This document shows positions 1-6,447 of a DNA stretch of 6,780 nt, piece by piece (position 1 is the first letter of the stretch; each line of letters starts with the position of its first letter). The position numbers and the translations under genes are program-made. Under the pieces are notes generated by a model. That model had not been told where the DNA came from, ran no database searches, and saw nothing but the letters and a program-made list of their open reading frames with translations. The stretch is from JBGPBY01 sp041481485 (GTDB taxonomy: Bacteria > Acidobacteriota > Terriglobia > 20CM-2-55-15): positions 1 through 6,780 of the forward strand of contig JBGPBY010000407.1 in NCBI GenBank assembly GCA_041481485.1. Direction: 5' to 3'.

Positions 1-95
1 TAGACCGCCCCTACATGGGGCCTGCACTCATTCGCAATCCGAACAGGGGTTTTCAAAAAGATGCCCGTGTGCTTCAATACCGTGCGGACATTTGA
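1..95 (+). CDS. C-terminal end of an unidentified upstream gene
   Basis: The frame read from position 3 is open to a TGA at 93-95 and encodes about 30 residues beginning DRPYMGPALIRNPNRG and ending LQYRADI. Codon choice resembles the genes that follow, so I read it as the 3' end of a real gene that begins before the window. The stop codon touches the gmd ATG with no spacer, which suggests the same operon and translational coupling. I do not recognise the family from so short a tail, and I see no diagnostic motif. Given its neighbours it may belong to polysaccharide synthesis or export, but that is inference from position only. Confidence 0.55.
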   Translation, partial: DRPYMGPALIRNPNRGFQKDARVLQYRADI

Positions 96-1079
96 ATGAA
101 GAAAGCACTTATCACCGGGGTTACCGGACAGGACGGCTCTTATCTTGCGGAGTTGTTATTGTCGAAGGGCTATGACGTATACGGTGTCATCCGTCGTTCC
201 AGTTCCTTCAACACGGGGCGAATCGATCACATCTATCAGGATCAGCACGACCCGCACCCCAACTTGCGGCTGATTTACGGAGATCTCAACGACGGCAGTT
301 CGCTCAATCGAATCATCCGTGAGGTTCAGCCGGAGGAAATTTATAATCTTGGCGCCCAAAGCCATGTGCGCGTGAGCTTCGACATTCCCGAATACACCGG
401 CGATGTGACGGCTCTCGGCGCCGTGAGACTGCTCGAAGCGATTCGCGAGGCCGGGATCCGGACGAAATACTATCAGGCGTCGAGCAGCGAGATGTTTGGC
501 AATGCTCCGGCCCCTCAGTGCGAGAGCACACCGTTGCTTCCTCGAAGCCCCTACGCGGCAGCGAAAGTCTACGCATTCTGGATGGCGGCAACCTATCGCG
601 AAGGCTATGGAATGTTCGCCTGCAACGGAATCCTCTTCAATCATGAGTCTCCGCGCCGCGGCGAAACTTTCGTCACGCGGAAAATCACCAAGGCCGCAGC
701 CCGCATCCATCTTGGCCGGCAGAAAAAATTGTTTCTGGGAAATCTCGACGCACGCCGGGACTGGGGGTTTGCCGGGGACTATGTGGAAGCGATGTGGCTA
801 ATGCTGCAGCAGGAGAAGCCCGAGGACTACGTCATTGCAACCGGTGAAACGCATTCCGTGCGGGAGTTTCTCGATGAGGCGTTCGGACGTCTCAACATGG
901 ACTGGAAACAGTATGTCGAGATCGACCCCCGCTATTACCGGCCTGCCGAAGTGGATCTGCTGCTGGGAGACGCATCCAAAGCAAAGCGGGAGCTGAACTG
1001 GTCTCCAAAAGTGAAATTCAAGGAACTGGTCCACATGATGGTGGACGCCGACGTGAAGCATGAGCTTCTGGTCCAATAA
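96..1079 (+). CDS. gmd: GDP-mannose 4,6-dehydratase
   Basis: This cytoplasmic, NADP-dependent short-chain dehydrogenase converts GDP-D-mannose to GDP-4-keto-6-deoxy-D-mannose, the common precursor of GDP-L-fucose and other 6-deoxyhexoses. The 327-residue protein starts with the nucleotide-binding loop GVTGQDGS (residues 8-15), then RRSSSFNTGRI (33-43) and YNLGAQSHV (83-91). The catalytic set is visible: QASSSEMFG (127-135), with S130 and E132 at the places of the E. coli Thr and Glu, and Y153/K157 in SPYAAAK. The family block NHESPRRGETFVTRKI (182-197) is intact. The length fits the shorter bacterial Gmd forms. The ATG follows the preceding TGA directly, and the Rossmann motif so close to the N-terminus leaves no room for a later start. 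The next gene begins inside its last seven codons, and that gene uses its product. The call is very secure. Its product could also feed rhamnose, perosamine or colitose routes elsewhere. Confidence 0.97.
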   Translation: MKKALITGVTGQDGSYLAELLLSKGYDVYGVIRRSSSFNTGRIDHIYQDQHDPHPNLRLIYGDLNDGSSLNRIIREVQPEEIYNLGAQSHVRVSFDIPEYTGDVTALGAVRLLEAIREAGIRTKYYQASSSEMFGNAPAPQCESTPLLPRSPYAAAKVYAFWMAATYREGYGMFACNGILFNHESPRRGETFVTRKITKAAARIHLGRQKKLFLGNLDARRDWGFAGDYVEAMWLMLQQEKPEDYVIATGETHSVREFLDEAFGRLNMDWKQYVEIDPRYYRPAEVDLLLGDASKAKRELNWSPKVKFKELVHMMVDADVKHELLVQ

Positions 1080-2001
1080 ACGAGTCGTCGTCACCGGAGG
1101 CGCCGGTTTTCTCGGTTCACGCCTGGTCGGTAAACTCCGCCAATTGGGTCCCGCAGAAATTTTTATTCCGCGGCGCGCTCAATACGACCTGGTGGAGCAA
1201 TCCCATGTCATCCGGCTCTATGAAGACACACAGCCGGATATCGTGATCCATTTGGCAGCCCGCGTGGGCGGCATCGGCGCCAATCGCGCTAATGCGGGTT
1301 CGTTTTTCTACGACAACCTGATGATGGGCGTGCAGCTCATCGAATTTGCGCGACGCTTCGGCGTGCCGAAATTCGTCGCTGCGGGCACGATTTGCGCGTA
1401 TCCCAAATTCACTCCAGTTCCCTTTAAGGAAGAAGACCTTTGGATTGGATATCCCGAGGAGACCAACGCCCCATACGGACTCGCGAAGAAGATGCTGCTG
1501 GTGCAATCGCAGTCCTATCGCACCCAGTACGGCTTCAATTCGATCTTTCTTTTGCCGGTGAACCTCTATGGGCCCGGAGATAATTTCGATCTCGAGTCCT
1601 CACACGTGATTCCGGCAATTATCCGCAAATGCGTCGAAGCCGTACGCCGCGGAGAAAAGTCGGTTCTGCTCTGGGGCACCGGAAAGGCGACTCGGGAATT
1701 TCTACATGTCGATGATGCGGCAAACGGAATTCTTCTCGCGTCGGAGCGATATAACGAGAGCGAGCCGGTCAATATCGGTGCAGGCATGGAGATCAGTATT
1801 TGGGATCTGGCGCACCTGATCGCCAGACTGAGCGGCTTTCACGGTGAACTCGTTTGGGATCCCACCAAACCGGATGGACAGCCACGCCGTTGCCTGGACA
1901 CTTCCAAAGCGGAAAAACTTTTCGGCTTCCGCGCGAAAGTCGGGTTTGAAGAAGGTCTCCGCGAGACCATCGAGTGGTACAAAAGCAATTACAAATCCTG
2001 A
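1060..2001 (+). CDS. fcl: GDP-L-fucose synthase (epimerase/reductase)
   Basis: This bifunctional NADPH-dependent 3,5-epimerase/4-reductase turns the Gmd product GDP-4-keto-6-deoxymannose into GDP-L-fucose. The 313-residue protein has the Rossmann motif GGAGFLGS (13-20), HLAARVGGIGAN (64-75), the active-site block GTICAYPK (109-116), APYGLAKK (137-144, catalytic Y139 and K143) and the substrate-binding stretch VNLYGPGDNF. The active-site Cys (C112) is kept. Thr110 stands where the E. coli enzyme has Ser107, a substitution also usual in cyanobacterial-type relatives. The start lies 20 bp inside gmd, and because the Rossmann strand begins at residue 8 no later ATG is possible. The overlap implies translational coupling and matched amounts of the two enzymes. 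The gene ends this small operon, with a 144-bp spacer before the next gene. Confidence 0.96.
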   Translation: MSFWSNKRVVVTGGAGFLGSRLVGKLRQLGPAEIFIPRRAQYDLVEQSHVIRLYEDTQPDIVIHLAARVGGIGANRANAGSFFYDNLMMGVQLIEFARRFGVPKFVAAGTICAYPKFTPVPFKEEDLWIGYPEETNAPYGLAKKMLLVQSQSYRTQYGFNSIFLLPVNLYGPGDNFDLESSHVIPAIIRKCVEAVRRGEKSVLLWGTGKATREFLHVDDAANGILLASERYNESEPVNIGAGMEISIWDLAHLIARLSGFHGELVWDPTKPDGQPRRCLDTSKAEKLFGFRAKVGFEEGLRETIEWYKSNYKS

Positions 2002-2011
2002 GAACTAGTGG

Positions 2012-2032
2012 TTCCCGGCTTCCACCGGGGAA
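2012..2032 (+). terminator. weak hairpin after fcl, possible terminator
   Basis: Eleven bases past the fcl stop, TTCCCGG pairs with CCGGGGAA across a six-base loop, with one bulged G. No T-run follows, so an intrinsic terminator is only possible. The rest of the spacer up to 2127 shows nothing else I can name. Confidence 0.25.
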
Positions 2033-2127
2033 TGAATCCCTGATCAATATTCAGTGAGATCCGTCTAAATCAACAGAAGCCGCAGATTCTCGCCACCATA
2101 TGCCCAAGATTCAATGTCCCGTTCAGC

Positions 2128-2138
2128 GGAAGGGAGGG
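2128..2138 (+). promoter_or_regulatory. strong Shine-Dalgarno for the 2146 gene
   Basis: A purine-rich GGAAGGGAGGG ends seven bases before the ATG at 2146. It is by far the best ribosome binding site in the window and fixes the start of the small secreted protein. It also supports independent, efficient translation of this gene, unlike the overlapping sugar genes, which have weak sites. Confidence 0.8.
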
Positions 2139-2145
2139 TATTCAC

Positions 2146-2547
2146 ATGGTCAGAAAAATCATCGGCGGACTGGGAATGTGTCTGTTGCTCAGCCTGCCGT
2201 TGCTGGCACATCACCCGTTTTCCAGCGATTATGACTGGAAGAAACCAGTCACAGTCACCGGAAAAGTAACAAAGATGGATTGGTCGAATCCGCATGCTCA
2301 TCTTTACGTCGACGTTACCGGCGCCGACAAAAAGATCAATCACTGGGAATTTGAAATGGGAAGCACGAACGCACTCGAGAACTCCGGATGGAACAAGACG
2401 ACCGTGAAAACAGGAGAGATGGTCACGATTGACGCGTGGATGTCGAAGCACAAGAACCATATGGCCAATATGAAATCGATCAAACTGCCGGATGGTAAGG
2501 AACTGTCGGCCGCTTCTTCGATTACAGAGCCTGAGACAGGCAAGTGA
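2146..2547 (+). CDS. small secreted DUF6152-like protein
   Basis: This 133-residue protein of unknown function looks exported. Residues 1-21 form a signal peptide: MVRK, a hydrophobic core around GMCLLLSLPLL, and a likely cut after Ala21. The mature protein would start with HHPF. The motifs VTGKVTKMDWSNPHAHLYVDV (centred on residues 37-57) and NHWEFEMGS (65-73) match what I recall of the DUF6152 family, found in Acidobacteriota and some proteobacteria and resembling a small beta-barrel. The His-rich mature N-terminus (H22, H23) and NPHAH (48-52) could bind metal, but this is inference. It has a strong ribosome binding site. It lies downstream of fcl but 144 bp away, so it may be its own unit. 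No link to polysaccharide synthesis is visible. Family assignment is from memory of motifs, and function is unknown. Confidence 0.85.
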   Translation: MVRKIIGGLGMCLLLSLPLLAHHPFSSDYDWKKPVTVTGKVTKMDWSNPHAHLYVDVTGADKKINHWEFEMGSTNALENSGWNKTTVKTGEMVTIDAWMSKHKNHMANMKSIKLPDGKELSAASSITEPETGK

Positions 2548-2587
2548 ATTTCAGCCAGGCTATGAGGGAAAGGTAAAGGACATGCGG

Positions 2588-2711
2588 TCAAGGAATCCCT
2601 ATCCCAACGGGAGAGGGTCGGGTGAGGGGTACCGCAAGTAACAATTTTCACTGGTGGTACCCCTCACCCGGCCTTCGGCCACCCTCTCCCGTTGGGAGAG
2701 GGATTTCTTGA
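2588..2711. repeat. inverted pair of REP-like palindromes
   Basis: Two copies of a palindromic unit face each other around a 22-base spacer (2634-2655). The left copy (2588-2633) and the reverse complement of the right copy (2656-2711) match almost base for base, apart from two substitutions and a ten-base GGCCGAAGGC segment present only on the right. Each copy holds its own hairpin. On the right CCCTCTCCC and GGGAGAGGG form a perfect 9-bp stem (2682-2702); on the left the same stem has one mismatch (2597-2617). The right copy also has a GGCC-TTC-GGCC mini-hairpin. Such CCCTCTCCC/GGGAGAGGG elements are recurrent extragenic repeats in many bacterial genomes. Placed between two convergent reading frames, it could stop transcription in both directions. 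Confidence 0.85.
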
Positions 2712-2744
2712 TCGATTGCCTCAACAGCCCTCTCGATTCGCTCG

Positions 2745-3452
2745 TTATTTGAAACTCATTCGCACGGTCGTGAAGACATTGATGGGTGCTCCCGGATACA
2801 CCTGATTGCTGTAGTCTGAGCCGAGAAAGTAGCGTTTGCGATTCAACAGATTTTCCGCATTCATGCTCCATTCCCACTTGTCCCAGCGAAATCCCACTGA
2901 ACCGGCGAACGTTGTCCAGCCACCCAATCGGGTCGTATTCGCGTTGTTCGTAAACATTGCCCCGAGATAACGAGCGCCGACACTGGCATGGAGACCGCTC
3001 GTCCAGCTCTTTGTCAGCCAGGCATTGGCGGCATGCTTCTGGGTAAATCGCGGAAGATTGCCGCTGTGATCCTCTTCGTCGTCCGGGTCGATGAATTCCG
3101 CAAACTTTGGCGTCGTATAGCCGTAATTCACCAGGATTCGCGTCCGATGACCGAGATCAGCATTGATATCCATATCGATTCCCTTCGATATTTCCTTTCC
3201 GGCCTGCACCACCGACGTCAGGCTTTCAGCAAATGTCAGGTTGTTTTGTTCAATGCGATACGCGGCAACGCTGGATTGAATGCGATCGTTCAACCCCTGC
3301 CAGCGATATCCGGCCTCCACGCCGCGGCCGTGTTTCGGCTTCAGCTCGCTGCCATCGGAAGGGATGTCGATCACTGGACTGAAAGAACTGGACGAATTGA
3401 AATAGATCTGATGATTGGCAACTGGATCGTGAAGAGTTTCTGAAGTCTTCGT
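2745..3452 (-). pseudogene. TonB-dependent receptor, C-terminal remnant
   Basis: About 235 residues resemble the last third of a TonB-dependent outer-membrane receptor of the siderophore type. Visible are the strand pattern IYFNSSSSFSPV, GVEAGYRWQGLNDRIQSSVAAYRIEQNN, a run of alternating aromatic strands, WSMNAENLLNRKRYFLGSD and the terminal TTVRMSFK, whose near-final Phe is typical of barrel proteins. Full receptors are usually 650-800 residues; the signal peptide, TonB box, plug domain and most of the barrel are absent. The reading frame stays open upstream to an ATG at 3557, but that stretch is antisense-frame sequence of the glycosyltransferase gene and does not look like receptor. The homology therefore appears to break near 3440-3455, right at the glycosyltransferase stop codon. 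It is a 5'-deleted relic left by a rearrangement, probably not functional. The exact breakpoint is uncertain by tens of bases. Confidence 0.75.
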
Positions 3453-4408
3453 CAGGAAATCACGCTTCGAACACCATTTACTTTGCGGGAAATGTTTCTG
3501 GCTACCGATTGAAAACCGGCTTTGCCGCTGGTTGTCGTCAATCGGGCGAGCCGGCATAACGCGAGCAATGGCATTCCTCGAGCGCCATACGCAAGGAGAA
3601 CGCGATAGTAATTCGAGATGACCCGCGCCTGAACCACTTCCCGGACGGACCGCGGCTCATGTTCGTATCGACGCAGGCATTGCCGCAGGGGAAGGTCACG
3701 CAGAGGCGCAGATGCCGACAAGAGCTCGTTGGAGATGCGCACCGTCACTTCGCTCCTCCTGGATTGATGAAGTGGAGTCGTACCCGAGTTCTCACGGTGG
3801 AGATACAGAGGCTCAAGGATATTCGCCAGTTCGCCCAGGGAAGCCATTCGCCGCCACAGGTCATAGTCTTCGGCTGGCCAGTATTCCGACCGGTAGCCAC
3901 CAGCCTGCAGCGCGAAATCCCGTCGCATCATGATGGATCCGTGTGCGAACGGATTGTCGAGCAGCATCTCCTGCCGAATCTCTGCATCGTTGGCAAGGTA
4001 GTAATCGACCTTCAGGAGTCTGCCGGCCGGATCAATTCGTTTAATGCTGGTTCCGACCACTGACAGACTCGGACAAGACAGAAACAATTTGATCTCCGCT
4101 TCGAGCCGCGATGGAGCGCAGACATCGTCGGCATCCATGCGTGCAATGTAAGTTCCCCTCGAAGAATGGAGCCCACAATTCAGAGACTCGACGAGGCCGC
4201 GGTTGGATTGATTGATCAATCGAATGCGTTCGTCTGGAAAGCTGCGAATGATTTCTTCGGAATTATCCGTTGAACCGTCATTGACAATGACAAACTCGAA
4301 GTTCTCGAATGTCTGTGCCAATATGCTCTCAATGGCCTCGCTGAGATAGGATTCGCCGTTATAGACGGGCATTACGACGGAAACCTTCGGATTTTCCTCG
4401 CTCATCAT
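3452..4408 (-). CDS. family 2 glycosyltransferase
   Basis: This 318-residue GT-A fold enzyme is predicted to move a sugar from a nucleotide donor to a growing glycan on the cytoplasmic face of the inner membrane. The N-terminal domain shows VSVVMPVYNGESYL (9-22), the nucleotide-binding FVIVNDGSTDNS (39-50), NRGLVESLNCGL (69-80), the metal-binding ARMDADD (89-95, the DXD-type motif) and AEDYDLWRRM (179-188) with the likely catalytic acid pair. The C-terminal 100 residues are basic and variable, as is usual for acceptor-binding regions, with no clear membrane segment. Two ATG codons in a row (4408 and 4405) could start it; neither has a clear Shine-Dalgarno. It is opposite in strand to all the sugar-nucleotide genes. 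Its stop codon lies exactly where the receptor remnant begins, so its last few residues may be new sequence from the junction. Donor and acceptor cannot be read from the sequence. Confidence 0.92.
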   Translation of the reverse strand: MMSEENPKVSVVMPVYNGESYLSEAIESILAQTFENFEFVIVNDGSTDNSEEIIRSFPDERIRLINQSNRGLVESLNCGLHSSRGTYIARMDADDVCAPSRLEAEIKLFLSCPSLSVVGTSIKRIDPAGRLLKVDYYLANDAEIRQEMLLDNPFAHGSIMMRRDFALQAGGYRSEYWPAEDYDLWRRMASLGELANILEPLYLHRENSGTTPLHQSRRSEVTVRISNELLSASAPLRDLPLRQCLRRYEHEPRSVREVVQARVISNYYRVLLAYGARGMPLLALCRLARLTTTSGKAGFQSVARNISRKVNGVRSVIS

Positions 4409-4477
4409 GGCTAGTCGACATTTTATGGCGGGGTCGTAATGGGAAAGATTAATTTTGGCAATGCGTCAGGAAGTTTT

Positions 4478-4547
4478 CACGATGACAATTGAACATTGAA
4501 CATTTCCCCAAGAAATGTTCATTGTTCAATGTTCAATTGTCATCGTG
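4478..4547. repeat. long palindrome of TTGAACA heptamers
   Basis: The arms 4478-4502 and 4523-4547 are a perfect 25-bp inverted repeat. Inside, TGAACATTTC (4497-4506) can also pair with GAAATGTTCA (4512-4521), so two alternative folds exist. The left arm has two tandem TTGAACA units (4489-4495 and 4496-4502). The right arm has two TGTTCAA units (4523-4536) plus a shorter TGTTCA (4516-4521). It lies between the divergent glycosyltransferase and rfbF starts and could be an operator, a cruciform or a leader hairpin. No T-run argues for a terminator. The remaining spacer to 4601 has no convincing sigma-70 boxes. Confidence 0.85.
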
Positions 4548-4601
4548 GGGAGAGGGAAACTGTTTTCAGCAGGATGGCCCATAGGTATCCTAATCTCCGA
4601 T

Positions 4602-5384
4602 ATGAAAGCCGTAATACTTGCCGGAGGTCTGGGCACGAGAATCTCCGAAGAGTCGCATCTCAAGCCCAAGCCCATGATTGAAATCGGTGGCAAACCGATT
4701 CTCTGGCACATCATGAAAATCTATTCCGAAGGCGGTATTCACGATTTCGTGATCTGCTGCGGCTATCGCGGGTACGTCATCAAGGAGTACTTCGCCAATT
4801 ACTTCCTGCATATGTCGGATGTCACATTCGATACTGCGAATAACACCATGGAGGTCCATCATCGGAATGTGGAGCCCTGGCGTGTCACCCTGGTGGATAC
4901 GGGCCAGACGACGCTGACGGGGGGACGGCTCAAACGCGTACGCTCGCATATTGGCGAGGAGACATTCTGCTTTACCTACGGCGACGGCGTCGCAGACATC
5001 AATATTGGAGAGCTGGTAAAGTTTCACAGATCTCATGGAAAGCCCGCCACCGTTACGGCAATTCGGCCACCGGGCCGTTATGGAGCTCTCACGCTGGATG
5101 GCGGAACCGTCACCGGATTTCAGGAAAAGCCCGAAGGGGATAACTCCTGGATCAATGGTGGATTCTTTGTGCTCGAACCTGAGGTCATCGACAGAATCGA
5201 TGGCGATATGACTCCCTGGGAGGGAGGACCACTGGTCAACCTCGCCTCGGAGGGCAAACTGATGTCCTACCGTCACGCTGGTTTCTGGCAGGCCATGGAT
5301 ACCCTGCGCGACAAGAACCAGCTTGAAGATCTGTGGTCCAGCGGGAATCCACCCTGGAAAATCTGGAATGACTCCATTCGATAA
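4602..5384 (+). CDS. rfbF: glucose-1-phosphate cytidylyltransferase
   Basis: The enzyme joins CTP and alpha-D-glucose 1-phosphate to give CDP-glucose and pyrophosphate, the first step of CDP-linked deoxysugar synthesis in the cytoplasm. The 260-residue product matches the usual ~257. The N-terminal nucleotidyltransferase signature is clear: AVILAGGLGTRISEES (3-18), then KPKPM (21-25) with the conserved lysine. Further on are CCGYRGYVIKEYF (52-64), the metal and sugar site TYGDGVADI (125-133), GFQEKP (172-177), INGGFFV (184-190) and AGFWQAMDTLRDK (226-238). The frame is open upstream to an ATG at 4515, but that extension runs through the palindrome and adds 29 residues absent from the family, so I start at 4602. 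The ribosome binding site there is poor. The next gene starts 17 bp before its stop. Confidence 0.95.
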   Translation: MKAVILAGGLGTRISEESHLKPKPMIEIGGKPILWHIMKIYSEGGIHDFVICCGYRGYVIKEYFANYFLHMSDVTFDTANNTMEVHHRNVEPWRVTLVDTGQTTLTGGRLKRVRSHIGEETFCFTYGDGVADINIGELVKFHRSHGKPATVTAIRPPGRYGALTLDGGTVTGFQEKPEGDNSWINGGFFVLEPEVIDRIDGDMTPWEGGPLVNLASEGKLMSYRHAGFWQAMDTLRDKNQLEDLWSSGNPPWKIWNDSIR

Positions 5385-6447
5385 CGTCTATCGCTCACGA
5401 CGTGTTTTCCTGACCGGCCATACGGGATTCAAGGGAAGCTGGCTTGCCGCCTGGCTGAGCAGGCTCGGAGCTGAAGTCACAGGCTTTGCGTTACCGCCGG
5501 CGACTGCGCCGAATCACTGGGACCTGCTGCGGCTCCCGGTCCGCGATTGCCGCGGAGATATTCGTGATAAGGCTGAGCTGTCTGCGGCAATGCGCGAAAG
5601 TGATCCGGAGATTGTCTTCCACCTTGCCGCACAACCTCTGGTTCGGCGTTCTTATGCCGATCCGCTGGAAAGCTGGTCCACCAATGTGATGGGGACTGCG
5701 AACCTCCTCGAGGCGTGCCGATCTTTGCGAAGCCTGAAGGCGATCGTTATCGTCACAACAGACAAGGTCTACCTCAACACCGAAACGTCCCGGGGCTATC
5801 GCGAAGACGACAGACTCGGGGGCCATGACCCATACAGTGCATCGAAGGCCGCTTCGGAACTTGTGGTCGAAAGCTATCGTCAATCCTTCTTCTCGGATCC
5901 CGAATCCCCGCTAATCTCGACGGTTCGGGCAGGGAATGTGATTGGCGGCGGGGACTGGTCAAATGACCGGCTGCTTCCTGATATCATGCGCGCGGTTCAG
6001 CAGGGGAAATCGCTGGAAGTACGTTCACCGCAGGCAGTCCGGGCATGGCAACACGTGCTGGACTGCTCATCCGGATATCTTGTTCTCGGCAAGAAAATGC
6101 TTCTCGGCCAACGTGAATTGGCTCAGGCATGGAACTTCGGCCCGGATACCGGCGACAGCAGTTCCGTTTCGAAAGTTCTCGGTGAATTCCAAAACCTCTG
6201 GCCCGGATTCCAATGGCATCACACCAGTACTTCACACCCTCACGAGACGAATCTCCTGCTTCTCGACAGCTCCAAAGCACGGTCCTTGTTAGACTGGCGC
6301 CCCGTCTGGAGCCTGGAATGTTCCCTCCGGAAAACCGCAGAATGGTACCGCTCCTTTTCGGAACGCCAGCAGGTTCTCACGGACGAACAGCTCCACGCGT
6401 ATATCGCGGCCGCAGCAGAAAGTGATTGCGCATGGATTTCACAATGA
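5368..6447 (+). CDS. rfbG: CDP-glucose 4,6-dehydratase
   Basis: This NAD-dependent short-chain dehydrogenase converts CDP-glucose, the RfbF product, to CDP-4-keto-6-deoxyglucose. The 359-residue protein has the family-typical loop GHTGFKGSW (17-25), HLAAQPLVRRSY (85-96), TTDKVY (130-135, where dTDP-glucose dehydratases have TDEVYG), the catalytic PYSASK (155-160, Y156 and K160), RAGNVIGGGDWS (187-198) and WQHVLDC (227-233). GHTGFKGSW together with the GGGDW block separates it from RmlB and Gmd. A longer frame begins at 5323, but the ATG at 5368 gives the usual length and a short overlap with rfbF; the extra 15 residues are rfbF sequence out of frame. CDP enzymes often have Cys before the catalytic Tyr region (DKCY); here it is Val. 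The next gene overlaps its stop by 4 bp, so all three are likely co-translated. Confidence 0.95.
   Translation: MTPFDNVYRSRRVFLTGHTGFKGSWLAAWLSRLGAEVTGFALPPATAPNHWDLLRLPVRDCRGDIRDKAELSAAMRESDPEIVFHLAAQPLVRRSYADPLESWSTNVMGTANLLEACRSLRSLKAIVIVTTDKVYLNTETSRGYREDDRLGGHDPYSASKAASELVVESYRQSFFSDPESPLISTVRAGNVIGGGDWSNDRLLPDIMRAVQQGKSLEVRSPQAVRAWQHVLDCSSGYLVLGKKMLLGQRELAQAWNFGPDTGDSSSVSKVLGEFQNLWPGFQWHHTSTSHPHETNLLLLDSSKARSLLDWRPVWSLECSLRKTAEWYRSFSERQQVLTDEQLHAYIAAAAESDCAWISQ

Noticed and set aside
2588..2711. CRISPR or attachment-site reading of the repeated hairpins
   Set aside because: There are only two copies in opposite orientation, with no regular spacers and no integrase or tRNA nearby.
2988..3443. 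Plus-strand open frame of 151 codons
   Set aside because: It is the complement of the receptor remnant, with no recognisable motif and no ribosome binding site; it is a shadow.
3453..3557. First ~35 residues of the minus-strand receptor frame starting at 3557
   Set aside because: This stretch is the glycosyltransferase gene read in another frame. It shows no receptor-like strands, so the ATG at 3557 is chance.
4478..4547. Intrinsic terminator
   Set aside because: The structure sits upstream of divergent starts, the stem is AT-rich, and no T-run follows on either strand.
2694..4557. GGGAGAGGGA shared by both palindromic regions as direct repeats of a mobile element
   Set aside because: Ten purine bases in common could be chance; there is no transposase between them and no matching terminal inverted repeats.
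4515..4601. N-terminal extension of rfbF from the ATG at 4515
   Set aside because: The 29 extra residues are translated palindrome and spacer, are not part of the family, and the conserved MKAVILAGG start is at 4602.
4590..5276. Minus-strand open frame of 228 codons under rfbF
   Set aside because: It is antisense to a clearly conserved enzyme and has no family features; it follows from codon bias of rfbF.
5323..5367. N-terminal extension of rfbG from the ATG at 5323
   Set aside because: It lies wholly within rfbF coding sequence and would give 15 residues more than the usual enzyme; the ATG at 5368 gives the normal length.
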